From the NCBI GenBank assembly GCA_963697355.1, contig CAVONV010000001.1, forward strand, positions 1-64,000: a stretch of 64,000 nucleotides of DNA, in the 5' to 3' direction. Numbering within the stretch: position 1 is the first letter of the stretch; each line of letters begins with the position of its first letter. Shown one piece after another: positions 45,021-55,147 of this stretch. Both the position numbers and the translations under genes were made by a program. The DNA comes from CAVONV01 sp963697355 (GTDB lineage: Bacteria; Acidobacteriota; Vicinamibacteria; Marinacidobacterales; DATDRI01). The notes under the pieces were generated by a model. That model saw nothing but the letters and a program-made list of their open reading frames with translations. It made no database searches and had not been told where the DNA came from.

Positions 45021-45398
45021 TTAGAGTGCCTCTCCCTCACCGATCAAGAGGTAGGTGACTTCGCGGACGGTCTGACGGATTTCTTCATCGGCAATCTCCA
45101 TACTGCGATTCGCTTGAGAAGGCCGGATATTGATTAGAGCTGTGTATTCGATGCACTCGTTTCGTCCAAGACCGGGATAATAGTTGGCGCCCCACAGATC
45201 CTCCTGAAGGCTACCGCGTTCCAAGAGCATCTGCTCCGCATCGGCATGGAGCTCCCCGCCTATAGCAGCGATTCTCAAACTCACGTCCACGACATACTTC
45301 ACCATGTCGCCGAAGTAGCGGTCCACCAAACGGCGGAGCTCGTCCGGTCCAATTTTCCTTTCGAGGACCAGAATTCCGGGAAGCTCTTCATTCATCAT
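45021..45398 (-). CDS. DUF5674 family protein
   Basis: The 125-residue protein reads IGPDELRRLVDRYFGDMVKY, VVDVSLRIAAIGGELHADAE, LLERGSLQEDLWGANYYPGL and ALINIRPSQANRSMEIADEE. The AIGGELHADxExLLLExGSxQxxLWGxNxYP and INIRPSQxNRS blocks are the hallmark of DUF5674, a small family scattered through bacterial and CPR genomes with no known function. The conserved His, Asp, Glu and Arg residues could form an active site. It is the first gene of a tight two-gene unit; a toxin-antitoxin-like role is only a guess. Confidence 0.75.
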   Translation of the reverse strand: MMNEELPGILVLERKIGPDELRRLVDRYFGDMVKYVVDVSLRIAAIGGELHADAEQMLLERGSLQEDLWGANYYPGLGRNECIEYTALINIRPSQANRSMEIADEEIRQTVREVTYLLIGEGEAL

Positions 45399-45446
45399 GC
45401 CGCCACAAGCTTACACTGAGGGTTCTTCCACCACAAAGCATGAACC

Positions 45447-45602
45447 TCAAAAGCTAATGTCCCACTGAGCCCTAATCCGATGATCCACCAAGCGAGGACC
45501 TTCCCGCTGGTCGAGGGTGAGTCGCGAATAATCGAAGGTCCGCTTGTTGTCGTGGCCGGCGAAGAACCAGTTTGCGGCAAGAACGGTCCGGCGAACAAAG
45601 CA
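45447..45602 (-). pseudogene. Phosphate-selective porin (OprP/O-type) C-terminal remnant
   Basis: The minus strand reads FVRRTVLAANWFFAGHDNKR, TFDYSRLTLDQREG and RIRAQWDISF before TGA. NWFxxGHDNKLTxDYSxLTLDQ...RxRxQWDISF is the usual final part of phosphate-selective porins. Nothing upstream belongs to it: the sigma-54 regulator stop is only a few bases away. It is a porin end left behind by a deletion, lying directly downstream of the regulator. Confidence 0.6.
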
Positions 45603-45604
45603 GC

Positions 45605-47779
<2,175 letters not shown>

Positions 47780-47914
47780 TTTTCTACAGTTTCAGTAGCG
47801 ACGGCGCGAAAATCCTAGCATAGATGTTTCGCGGTCCCAAATCCAAATCTATTGTTGTAAATAGTTGTAAATGTTAGACAAAGGATATTTCTGCCACAGC
47901 TGAAGGCAATCAAG

Positions 47915-47948
47915 CCACGATATGTGGTGGCGCCACAGCATCTGGTGG
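47915..47948. repeat. 34 bp REP-like palindrome, copy 4, degenerate
   Basis: CCACGATATGTGGTGG and CCACAGCATCTGGTGG pair over about 11 of 16 positions around a CG loop. Length and flanking CCAC/GTGG are kept. Confidence 0.55.
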
Positions 47949-48080
47949 GGCAGGATGAGACGCTCGTATTTTACTCAACCAAGGGATGTTACGCCGCAGA
48001 GGGACAGTCTTGTGAGTTCACTGGGCAGGCGAGCAGCCCGCCTTCGCTCCGCACGTCGGAAACATAGGACGAGCTTCGAC

Positions 48081-48123
48081 GAGGCCTCGCCGTAGCCGTT
48101 GGCCTTAAACGACCGCCAACGGC
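48081..48123. repeat. Hairpin repeat, second family, copy 1
   Basis: GAGGCCTCGCCGTAGCCG at 48081-48098 also occurs at 61240-61257 with one difference. It runs into a perfect stem GCCGTTGGC (48095-48103) / GCCAACGGC (48115-48123). Confidence 0.55.
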
Positions 48124-48182
48124 GTAGGCGGGTCAAGCAGTCTGCAGTCAGGTCGGATCTAGCTTCTCCCGACTCGAGCGGG

Positions 48183-49475
48183 CTAAACGAGTGAGAGCTG
48201 ATAGTGCGCCATGGCCAGCATGCCTTGGATGGGCACACCATACGGGCAGGCTTTTTCACAAAAGCCCGGACAGTCACGGCACGCGTCGGCTTTCGCTCCA
48301 GGTATCGCCTGGTAGCGTGATATGGCGTATTTTTCCCTACCCTGGGCCTCAAAATAGTGGTTGTAGCGCATGATGGCGTTCACCGGGACTTGATGGGGGC
48401 ACTGGGGCTCGCACAATCCGCAGGCGTGACGGCAGTAAAGCTGTCCGCAACCTTCCTGGAATTGTGCCAGCTTAGCTCTGTCCCAGTCACCGAGCTTTGT
48501 GCCGGACAACCGGACGAACCGGTCGAGCTCGTCGAAATTCTTCATGGAACAGCAGACGGTGTTGACGTTGGGATTTTCGAGAACGAACCGGATGGAAGCT
48601 TCCTTGATTTCCTCCGGATTCTCGAGATCGTGCTCTTTGATGAATCCCTCAGCCCTTTCGGCCAACCTTTTGTAGTTGTTCATCCCCGACTGCATCAACG
48701 GATTAATGTCTTTCCCTTCCTCTTCCATCTGCTCGATACGGGCCTTCATGTTGGTGTACTTGGCCACGGGCATCGTCTTCATCAAGGCGGTGCCGATCTT
48801 CTTGTCCTTGCAGACCTCGAGGACCCGCTCGGAGGCATCCATCTGGAGGAAGTTGTAAGCCATGAGGAAGACATCGAAGCGGCCATCGTCCGCGGCAGCC
48901 ATCAGCATGTTTTCCATCGTCTCTTCCGGTGCCTTTAGCCAAAACGAACCGTGGTGTGATATTCCTACGTAACGCAGTCGGCCCTCTTTCTTGAGCTCTT
49001 CCATGGCGGCATGGAAACCCTCAGTCTTTACAAGCTCGAGCTTTTCCGGGCAATGCATCATCATGCAGTCGATGTATTCGGTATCGAGATCCTCCAAGCT
49101 CTTTCGCGTGCGCTTCAAGAACCCTTCTTTGGAGACGTCCTCTTCCTTGACCTCCAACTTGGAATTGATGAAGAACGATTTGCGGTCACGGCCTTTGATG
49201 GCTTCGCTGATGGTCCTGTGATGGCCGGGGTACTCTTCTGCAGTGTCGACGAAGTTCACTCCTGCATCCAGCAAGGCGCTGATCAGGCCAGGCTCTTGTA
49301 TGTAACCACCCCCGATGTCCGAGACCTTGAAACCTGTGCGCCCGAGAACACGATAGTCTTTGACCCTCGGCCCTGACTTCTCCTTCTGACCGGAAGGTCC
49401 CAAGCCATGCCTGGAAGCGATCCCCACACCAAATAGGCCTGCTGTGGATTTCTTGAGAAAACCTCTCCGTTCCAT
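48183..49475 (-). CDS. Tat-exported aldo/keto reductase with two 4Fe-4S motifs
   Basis: ATG at 49475 follows AAGGA and starts MERRGFLKKSTAGLFGVGIA, a twin-arginine signal. An upstream ATG at 49493 lacks a good ribosome site. The AKR barrel shows YRVLGRTGFKVSDIGGG, GVNFVDTAEEYPGHHRTISE (catalytic Asp/Tyr region), FFINSKLEV, YIDCMMMHCPE and YVGISHHGSF. The last ~80 residues carry CGQLYCRHACGLCEPQCPHQ and CRDCPGFCEKACPYGVP, two ferredoxin-like clusters. This AKR-ferredoxin type is found in many anaerobic and environmental bacteria. Export with Fe-S clusters fits the Tat route. The substrate is unknown. Confidence 0.85.
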   Translation of the reverse strand: MERRGFLKKSTAGLFGVGIASRHGLGPSGQKEKSGPRVKDYRVLGRTGFKVSDIGGGYIQEPGLISALLDAGVNFVDTAEEYPGHHRTISEAIKGRDRKSFFINSKLEVKEEDVSKEGFLKRTRKSLEDLDTEYIDCMMMHCPEKLELVKTEGFHAAMEELKKEGRLRYVGISHHGSFWLKAPEETMENMLMAAADDGRFDVFLMAYNFLQMDASERVLEVCKDKKIGTALMKTMPVAKYTNMKARIEQMEEEGKDINPLMQSGMNNYKRLAERAEGFIKEHDLENPEEIKEASIRFVLENPNVNTVCCSMKNFDELDRFVRLSGTKLGDWDRAKLAQFQEGCGQLYCRHACGLCEPQCPHQVPVNAIMRYNHYFEAQGREKYAISRYQAIPGAKADACRDCPGFCEKACPYGVPIQGMLAMAHYQLSLV

Positions 49476-49593
49476 CGTTTTTTCCTTCTTCATGATCGAC
49501 TCCAAAAACTGAGAACAAGTGTAGCCATGACGCACGGTTACATAGGGGGAAGGGTAACACGATCCCGATGGTGAAACTAAACCGGCGGAGCGC

Positions 49594-50577
49594 TTACTTT
49601 GCTTCGCCAAAGTCGACCCAAATCGTCCCCGTCGCCTCGACGGGTTCCCCGTCGCGTAGCGCCGGTTTGTACCTCCATTGGCGCGCGTTCTCGACAGCGG
49701 CTTCAGTACAGCCGTGAGGAAGTCCTTGAAGAATCTTGACGACTTCCGTCGTGCCGTCACGGAGAACGATGATCTCCAGCAAAACCCGCCCGGATACCTG
49801 ATTGGCTTTGGCCGCGGGGGGCAGCGGCGGCTCGGTGGGACGGTGCTCGACGACGGGGTCGGTGTCCCAGAGCACGCTCGCTCCCTCGATGAGCATGGCG
49901 TGATCGATGAGCCACACACCATCCGCTTGTGTGAAGGTCGTGGAAAAACGGCCAATGTGCTCGACGCTGCCCTTGAGCTGGTAGGTATACTCGACTTCGG
50001 CCCTCGATTTTTGGAAGAAACGGATCATATCGACGCTCATCGTGACACGGGCTCCCTTCAACGTCGTCGATAGAAGCTCCATGAAACGCTTACCGATCGC
50101 GTAAGGTCCGCGAGCCGGGTCATCGGTGATCGTATGGACATGAGCCTTGTCGGTGAAGAGGCTCGCAAGCACTTGCACCTCACCCTTGTTCCAGGCCATC
50201 TCTGCCCTTTCGGCCACGGCTTGGATCTGATCCTCATCTTCCGGCTTCAAGCTGAAACGGACGTATCCTTCGAACCATTTCGCAATGGTGAGAGACCCTC
50301 TCCGGGCGGGCTCAAAGCTCCATTTTCGGACCACCGGAACCACTGCATCCTCGAACCCCATTTCCTTGGCGGGCACCCGGGTGATCTCGACGCCTTGCAC
50401 CGTTCCTTCCTCGGTGACATAGGCACGGAACCAAACGTCGCCCGCGATGAGGGCACGCTTCGCGCGAGGAGGGTAATCAGGGGCGGGATTGCCTTCTAGA
50501 GGTACCGGTTCTTGGGCTAGAGCCGACGCGGCTGCTACGCCGCAAACAACGAGCCACAAAGGTAAGACACGGAACAT
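49594..50577 (-). CDS. TonB-type protein: two TonB C-domains around an NTF2-like domain
   Basis: ATG at 50577 starts MFRVLPLWLVVCGVAAASAL with cleavage after ALAQ. Residues ~25-110 are TonB_C-like (DYPPRAKRALIAGDVWFRAY, EEGTVQGVEITRVPAKEMGF, RKWSFEPARRGS). Residues ~118-240 look SnoaL/NTF2-like (AERAEMAWNKGEVQVLASLF, TDKAHVHTITDD, FSTTFTQADGVWLIDHAMLI). A second TonB_C follows (VSGRVLLEIIVLRDGTTEVV, LPHGCTEAAVENARQWRYKP). No N-terminal helix anchors it, so it is probably a free periplasmic protein. Such lone TonB_C proteins are common in Acidobacteriota, but the inserted NTF2-like domain is less usual. Confidence 0.75.
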   Translation of the reverse strand: MFRVLPLWLVVCGVAAASALAQEPVPLEGNPAPDYPPRAKRALIAGDVWFRAYVTEEGTVQGVEITRVPAKEMGFEDAVVPVVRKWSFEPARRGSLTIAKWFEGYVRFSLKPEDEDQIQAVAERAEMAWNKGEVQVLASLFTDKAHVHTITDDPARGPYAIGKRFMELLSTTLKGARVTMSVDMIRFFQKSRAEVEYTYQLKGSVEHIGRFSTTFTQADGVWLIDHAMLIEGASVLWDTDPVVEHRPTEPPLPPAAKANQVSGRVLLEIIVLRDGTTEVVKILQGLPHGCTEAAVENARQWRYKPALRDGEPVEATGTIWVDFGEAK

Positions 50578-50631
50578 GAGCTCATCGTACCAAAAGAACA
50601 ACCATGGTACGAAGTCGCTGGTAGGCCCGCT

Positions 50632-52377
50632 CTACTCCGTTGCGGGAGAGGGTTGACCGGTCGCCCACTGGATCTCGGGCAGATGACTCTTGATACGCGC
50701 GAGGCCCGCCTTTTCCTCGGCAAGGGCTTTGGCATTTTTCTCGTAAACCGTAGGAGGCTCGTAAGTCCAACCGTTCTCGAGTCGCTCCTGCTCCTTTTCG
50801 AGCTTCCGCAGAATGTAGGGGCTCAAAAGGGCGCTCACCAGCCTGGTCTTCAGTCCGAACTCTTCGTAGATCTCATCGAGGACGGCTGAGATCTTGGCCG
50901 TTTCGAGTCCTTGACGCTCGAACCATTTCTTGGAAGCCCTAACCAATCCCGCATAGGTCGAAGGGATGAGCCTCGCTTCCCATCGATACCGATCACTGAC
51001 GCGTTTGTTGGGATGGTTCTTGTACCGACGATAGCCGGCCAGAGTCGTCCGGATCATCCGCACTAGGCTGGGGCCGTTGACCTCGAAATCGCGGCGAAAG
51101 GCCTCGACAAGGTACTCTCCCTCTTGTCCTTCCCGGATGTTGTTGTGTTTGTAGTTGAAGCGAAGCTGTCCATGGACGTCCGGAGGGGGGCATTCCGATT
51201 CGGGCAGAAGCGTCCCTTCTCGCCGGTGTTCCTCGTAGAGGGGCGTACCCGGCATCGGTGTGTAGAGCATGAACTGATGAAAGACCGTATCGTGGCGGAT
51301 GGCGTAGTTAATCACCTCGTCCATGTTCTCGGGAGTGTGCTCTTCCATACCGATGATGGTCGAGCCTAGAACACGAATCCCGTGCGACTGAAACTCACGA
51401 ATCAATTCGTGCGTGTCGACGCCGCTCAGTTTGGGGTATTTACTGTTCTCTCCTTCGAGTCCCATCCACACCCAGGAAATCCCCAATCGAATCAATTGAT
51501 CGATGCTGTAGGACTTCAGTACTCGAGCCGAGCTGAACACGTAAAGCGACCAGCTCTTGTTGTTCTCTTCCATCAATTCCAACAAGCGCAAAGCCCTTTG
51601 CCTATGTAGAAGGAAGTTCTCATCTAAAGCAAAAAAGGACCGCACCCGGAGCTTATCTGCGATCTGGTTCATGACTTGGAAGAGCTCATCGCCGGTCTCA
51701 TAGAAGTTGACGAACTTGCCCTTCCCTCCGTACATGGCAGAAGTCGAACAGAAGTTACAGCCCACAGGGCAGCCGACCGAAGGGAGCAGAACGGCCGCGG
51801 TATCTCCTACTTTGGTCCGCTCCGTGACCCCATAAGTGCGAGTGCCGTGGCCGGCATGCGTCAAAGGGTGTCGGATCGCCTGGTCCGGATCTTGCCCGAG
51901 AAAGTTCCTGAACCAACGAACGCCGTCTCCTTTGACGATGTGGTCGGCATCGATGATATCTTCTATATTAGGCGTGTTGGCGATGTGCCCTCCCACCACG
52001 ATGGTCGTTCTGGGGGAGTGCTCACGAATGAGCGCACACATCCTCTCGACCTTGCCCACATTGGGGATGATCGAGCTGATACCGACGATATCGTACTCGC
52101 CGTCGCGAATCTCCTCCAAGAAACGATCTTGCGTAGGGAAATCGAGAAGCGTGCAGGGAGCGTCGATGTTGGCCTGGATCATCATAAGGCCGAAGGATCG
52201 ATGGAACATGCGAAGGGACGCCGCGCCCTGCAACCGAGTCACTTGGTTGTGATAAAGCTCCATTGGGTTGAGGACACGACTCCCGTACTCGTCATCCTGA
52301 GCGTAGGGTCCGAAAACACTCGACAACAAAATTCTGGATTTGGAGCTAGGCACACGGGTCGGGGTTGATTGGCTCAT
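50632..52377 (-). CDS. B12-binding radical SAM enzyme
   Basis: The 581-residue protein has an N-terminal cobalamin-binding-like Rossmann part (YDIVGISSIIPNVGKVERMC, TTIVVGGHIANTPNIEDIID). The radical SAM barrel follows with PSVGCPVGCNFCSTSAMYGG, the CxxxCxxC cluster motif, then FFALDENFLLHRQRALRLLE, ISWVWMGLEGENSKYPKLSG and IRVLGSTIIGMEEHTPENMD. The C-terminal 200 residues are helical and unlike a known domain. ATG at 52377 was chosen over GTG 52380. Enzymes of this class methylate or rearrange lipids, peptides or cofactors; the substrate here cannot be told. It stands alone. Confidence 0.8.
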   Translation of the reverse strand: MSQSTPTRVPSSKSRILLSSVFGPYAQDDEYGSRVLNPMELYHNQVTRLQGAASLRMFHRSFGLMMIQANIDAPCTLLDFPTQDRFLEEIRDGEYDIVGISSIIPNVGKVERMCALIREHSPRTTIVVGGHIANTPNIEDIIDADHIVKGDGVRWFRNFLGQDPDQAIRHPLTHAGHGTRTYGVTERTKVGDTAAVLLPSVGCPVGCNFCSTSAMYGGKGKFVNFYETGDELFQVMNQIADKLRVRSFFALDENFLLHRQRALRLLELMEENNKSWSLYVFSSARVLKSYSIDQLIRLGISWVWMGLEGENSKYPKLSGVDTHELIREFQSHGIRVLGSTIIGMEEHTPENMDEVINYAIRHDTVFHQFMLYTPMPGTPLYEEHRREGTLLPESECPPPDVHGQLRFNYKHNNIREGQEGEYLVEAFRRDFEVNGPSLVRMIRTTLAGYRRYKNHPNKRVSDRYRWEARLIPSTYAGLVRASKKWFERQGLETAKISAVLDEIYEEFGLKTRLVSALLSPYILRKLEKEQERLENGWTYEPPTVYEKNAKALAEEKAGLARIKSHLPEIQWATGQPSPATE

Positions 52378-52509
52378 CACTTACCTTTTTTCTTGGGATT
52401 TGGAGATTGGCTTTCTACTTTCGGCTAGTCAATGCATAGGTCGAGACGAACTCACTTATTTTACTTGAAGGTACGGAGCGGCGCAATACCGACCGGAAGG
52501 TCAGCGAGG

Positions 52510-54036
52510 TCACTGGGATCCCTTGCTGACGCCCCAAAATCTCTCCGGACGCTCCATCAGATGGTGAAGATTCGCCCGATCCAAAGCCGCCTCGATCTCT
52601 TTTGCCGCCAGCTCCAGCACATCCACTTCATTCACCGTCAGCACGCGCCGGCCCTCCATCAGGACTTGACCATTGACGATCACCGTATCCACGTCGTTGC
52701 CGTTGGCAAAATAGGCGACTCGATAGACTGGCATGTTGAAGGGCATCAGGTGTGGCTTGAACATGTCGATGAGGATGACATCGGCCTTCTTTCCCGTCTC
52801 CAGAGACCCTAGCTCCTTCTCTAGCCCGAGGGCCCGCGCGGCGTCGATGGTCACCATCTCGAGCACCTTGCCCGCGGGCAAGTAGCTGGGGTCACGAAAG
52901 TAGAAACGATGGTAGCGCATGGCCTGGAACATGTGCCGGAACATATCGAAGCTTCGGTCCGGCGCGACACCATCCGAGCCCAACATGACGGTCACGCCCG
53001 CGTCAATGAGCTCTGGAACGGGGCAGCGGCCCCTCATCGAGGTCTTGGCGCTTGGATTGTGGACGATGCGAGTTTCCGTTTCCCGACAAATCTGGATCTC
53101 CTCTTCGGAGAGCTCGGTCGAATGGGAGAGCAGGGCATCGGGTCCAAGAATGCCTAACTCTTCGTGGGCGAACTTGACGGTCCCGCGCGTGTGTCCGTCT
53201 TGAGTAAAGAGCAGTCCGTATTTCTTGGAAAGCGCCCGAGCCGCCAGCGTTCGTCTCTTGAGATCTTGGAGCTCGGTCGCGCTCAACACGGCGTTCTCAG
53301 GGTGATGGGTGGGAAACATCATGGCAATGTGGATCTTTCCGTCCGCCTTCCCGTGCCACTTCTTGATGAGCGTCTCACTGGTCTCGAGTTGCTGCTCGAA
53401 GCTCACCATGACGTCACGGTGCGCGCCTCCCTTCCAGTGCGAGTACTTTCTGGGGTACGGCGGTCTCCGAGGACCCACGGCGAGAAACTCCCGAATGCCC
53501 ACTTGCTCGACGGCCTCGAGGTGTCTATCGCCATATCGGGGATCGTCCGTTCGCATGACGCTGTCGCCACCGCCGAAAAATGTGACGCCGCAGGTCACTC
53601 CAAACTTCAGCCGCTCGAGCGACGAGAGGAGGGCATCGGCACGCCAGAATTCCTCCGTAGATCCTTCGGCGTAGAGCACCTCACAAGCTCGATACCACTC
53701 TCCCGGTAAATCCATACCCAAACTTTTGAGAAGGCCGTGGCCGGCATGCGCATGACCATCGATGAGGCCCGGCATAACGACCTTACGCCGGGCGTCAATG
53801 GTTTTCGCGGCGATATATTGTTCTTGAAGCTCCTTCGTCGAGCCCACGGCTTGTATGCGGTCACCCAAAATTGCGACGGCACCGTCATCGATAATGCGAC
53901 GGTCGGTGTCCATCGTAATGACGGACCCGTGGACAATGAGGATATCGACGGGTTCTTGTCCGGCCGCTATGCCAGGAAAAAAAGACGCAGCAAAAAAAAA
54001 TGGAACGACAACTTGTATCCATCGCTTCATCAACAT
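52510..54036 (-). CDS. Secreted amidohydrolase (TrzA/AtzA-like)
   Basis: The 508-residue protein has a Sec signal (VVVPFFFAASFFPGIAAGQE). The composite amidohydrolase fold shows VDILIVHGSVITMDTDRRII, VVMPGLIDGHAHAGHGLLKS (metal HxH), SHSTELSEEEIQICRETETR, IVHNPSAKTSMRGRCPVPEL and VTVMLGSDGVAPDRSFDMFR (metal Asp). These match the cytosine deaminase / chlorohydrolase branch with a single metal. Four secreted hydrolases on this strand (to 57.1 kb) sit close together and may share a nutrient-scavenging role. The substrate is unknown. Confidence 0.85.
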   Translation of the reverse strand: MLMKRWIQVVVPFFFAASFFPGIAAGQEPVDILIVHGSVITMDTDRRIIDDGAVAILGDRIQAVGSTKELQEQYIAAKTIDARRKVVMPGLIDGHAHAGHGLLKSLGMDLPGEWYRACEVLYAEGSTEEFWRADALLSSLERLKFGVTCGVTFFGGGDSVMRTDDPRYGDRHLEAVEQVGIREFLAVGPRRPPYPRKYSHWKGGAHRDVMVSFEQQLETSETLIKKWHGKADGKIHIAMMFPTHHPENAVLSATELQDLKRRTLAARALSKKYGLLFTQDGHTRGTVKFAHEELGILGPDALLSHSTELSEEEIQICRETETRIVHNPSAKTSMRGRCPVPELIDAGVTVMLGSDGVAPDRSFDMFRHMFQAMRYHRFYFRDPSYLPAGKVLEMVTIDAARALGLEKELGSLETGKKADVILIDMFKPHLMPFNMPVYRVAYFANGNDVDTVIVNGQVLMEGRRVLTVNEVDVLELAAKEIEAALDRANLHHLMERPERFWGVSKGSQ

Positions 54037-54059
54037 CTGCCTTGCTCCCTAAAACCCAA

Positions 54060-55139
54060 CTAGTGCGTGTCTATGCGCGCATCGATGAGCCGCCGCAAAA
54101 TCTCTTCGTAAGATTCCCAAGAGGCCGTCCTGCGATAAGCGGACTTAGTCTTGACGGCTAGAACCATGTCCAACTTCGGCAAGACGGTGATCCACTGCCC
54201 CCACATACCACGAGCCGTGTAAGCGCCCTCGAAGGGACCCGTCGCCTGAGGCCCATCCCAAATCCACCACATATACCCATAGCCCAGGTAACCATCCCGG
54301 CGCCTGACCGGATTCATCTCCTCGAGTGGTGTCACCAAGCTGACGATGCGTCGGGCCCAAGCTTTGGAAACGACCTGTTCGCCGTTCCAGTTGCCTTCTC
54401 TCAACATCAAGTACCCGATACGAGCCATATCACGGGTGGAGAACCACATATGGTAGGCCGGATTGCGGGAACGTTTGAGGTTACCGCTCTTCCGCTGCCG
54501 CCAGCGGTCGAAGTCCTGCATACCTATGGGACGGGCGAGATCCCTCTCCAGAGCATCATAAATGTTCATCCCGGTCAGCATCTCGAAGACGGCGCCGGCC
54601 GCATTGAAATCCCAGTTGTTATAGAGGAGGTACTCACCGGGCTGTTGCGATCCGCGCGGCGGCGCGTCGGCGGCATTGTCGCCTCCGTTGGATGCCGGAT
54701 GGTACACACCCGAGCGAGCGGTGATGAGGTGATGGATGGTTGCTTGCTTCTCGATGGGGAGCAACCCCTCGTTGTCATCGATGTGGAGATCCTCCAACGT
54801 TTTCTCGAGTTCGATCGTCCCGTTCTCCACATACTTCCCGTACAGGATGGCCAAGACGCTTTTCCGGCACGAGGCGATGTAGCTGAGCTCCTCGATGTCG
54901 CCATAGTCGGCCACTACTTTTCCACCGACCGCCACCATCAATCCCGTGATGTTGGACTCGTTGACGATGTACTCGTGGACGTCTTTGAGCTTCTCCGTCG
55001 AGTAACCCGCGGCCTCGGGGCTTTCGTGATGTTCCCAGTCCTCGCCGGGAAACACGACGCCCGGTGGTTGGGCAAGGACCCATTGCGATGACAACAGAGC
55101 TGCAAAGATGAACGCGAATCCGATTTGTGATTTTCTCAC
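54060..55139 (-). CDS. Secreted class C beta-lactamase-like serine hydrolase
   Basis: GTG at 55139, preceded by AAAGGAG, starts VRKSQIGFAFIFAALLSSQW with cleavage near VLAQ. Catalytic pieces are YIASCRKSVLAILYGKYVEN (SxxK, with Ser in SCRK), YLLYNNWDFNAAGAVFEMLT (YxN) and a late GMWGQWITVLPKLDMVLAVK where the KTG-like strand would be. These fit the esterase/DD-peptidase-like relatives of class C beta-lactamases. It starts 8 bases after the S9 peptidase stop, whose final codons contain its ribosome site, so the two are co-translated. Confidence 0.85.
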   Translation of the reverse strand: MRKSQIGFAFIFAALLSSQWVLAQPPGVVFPGEDWEHHESPEAAGYSTEKLKDVHEYIVNESNITGLMVAVGGKVVADYGDIEELSYIASCRKSVLAILYGKYVENGTIELEKTLEDLHIDDNEGLLPIEKQATIHHLITARSGVYHPASNGGDNAADAPPRGSQQPGEYLLYNNWDFNAAGAVFEMLTGMNIYDALERDLARPIGMQDFDRWRQRKSGNLKRSRNPAYHMWFSTRDMARIGYLMLREGNWNGEQVVSKAWARRIVSLVTPLEEMNPVRRRDGYLGYGYMWWIWDGPQATGPFEGAYTARGMWGQWITVLPKLDMVLAVKTKSAYRRTASWESYEEILRRLIDARIDTH

Positions 55140-55147
55140 AATGCTAC

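Larger units (their letters stand above)
47780..48182. other. Intergenic stretch with two repeat types
   Basis: About 400 bases holding the 34 bp palindrome at 47915-47948 and a hairpin repeat at 48081-48123. No gene was seen. Confidence 0.6.
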
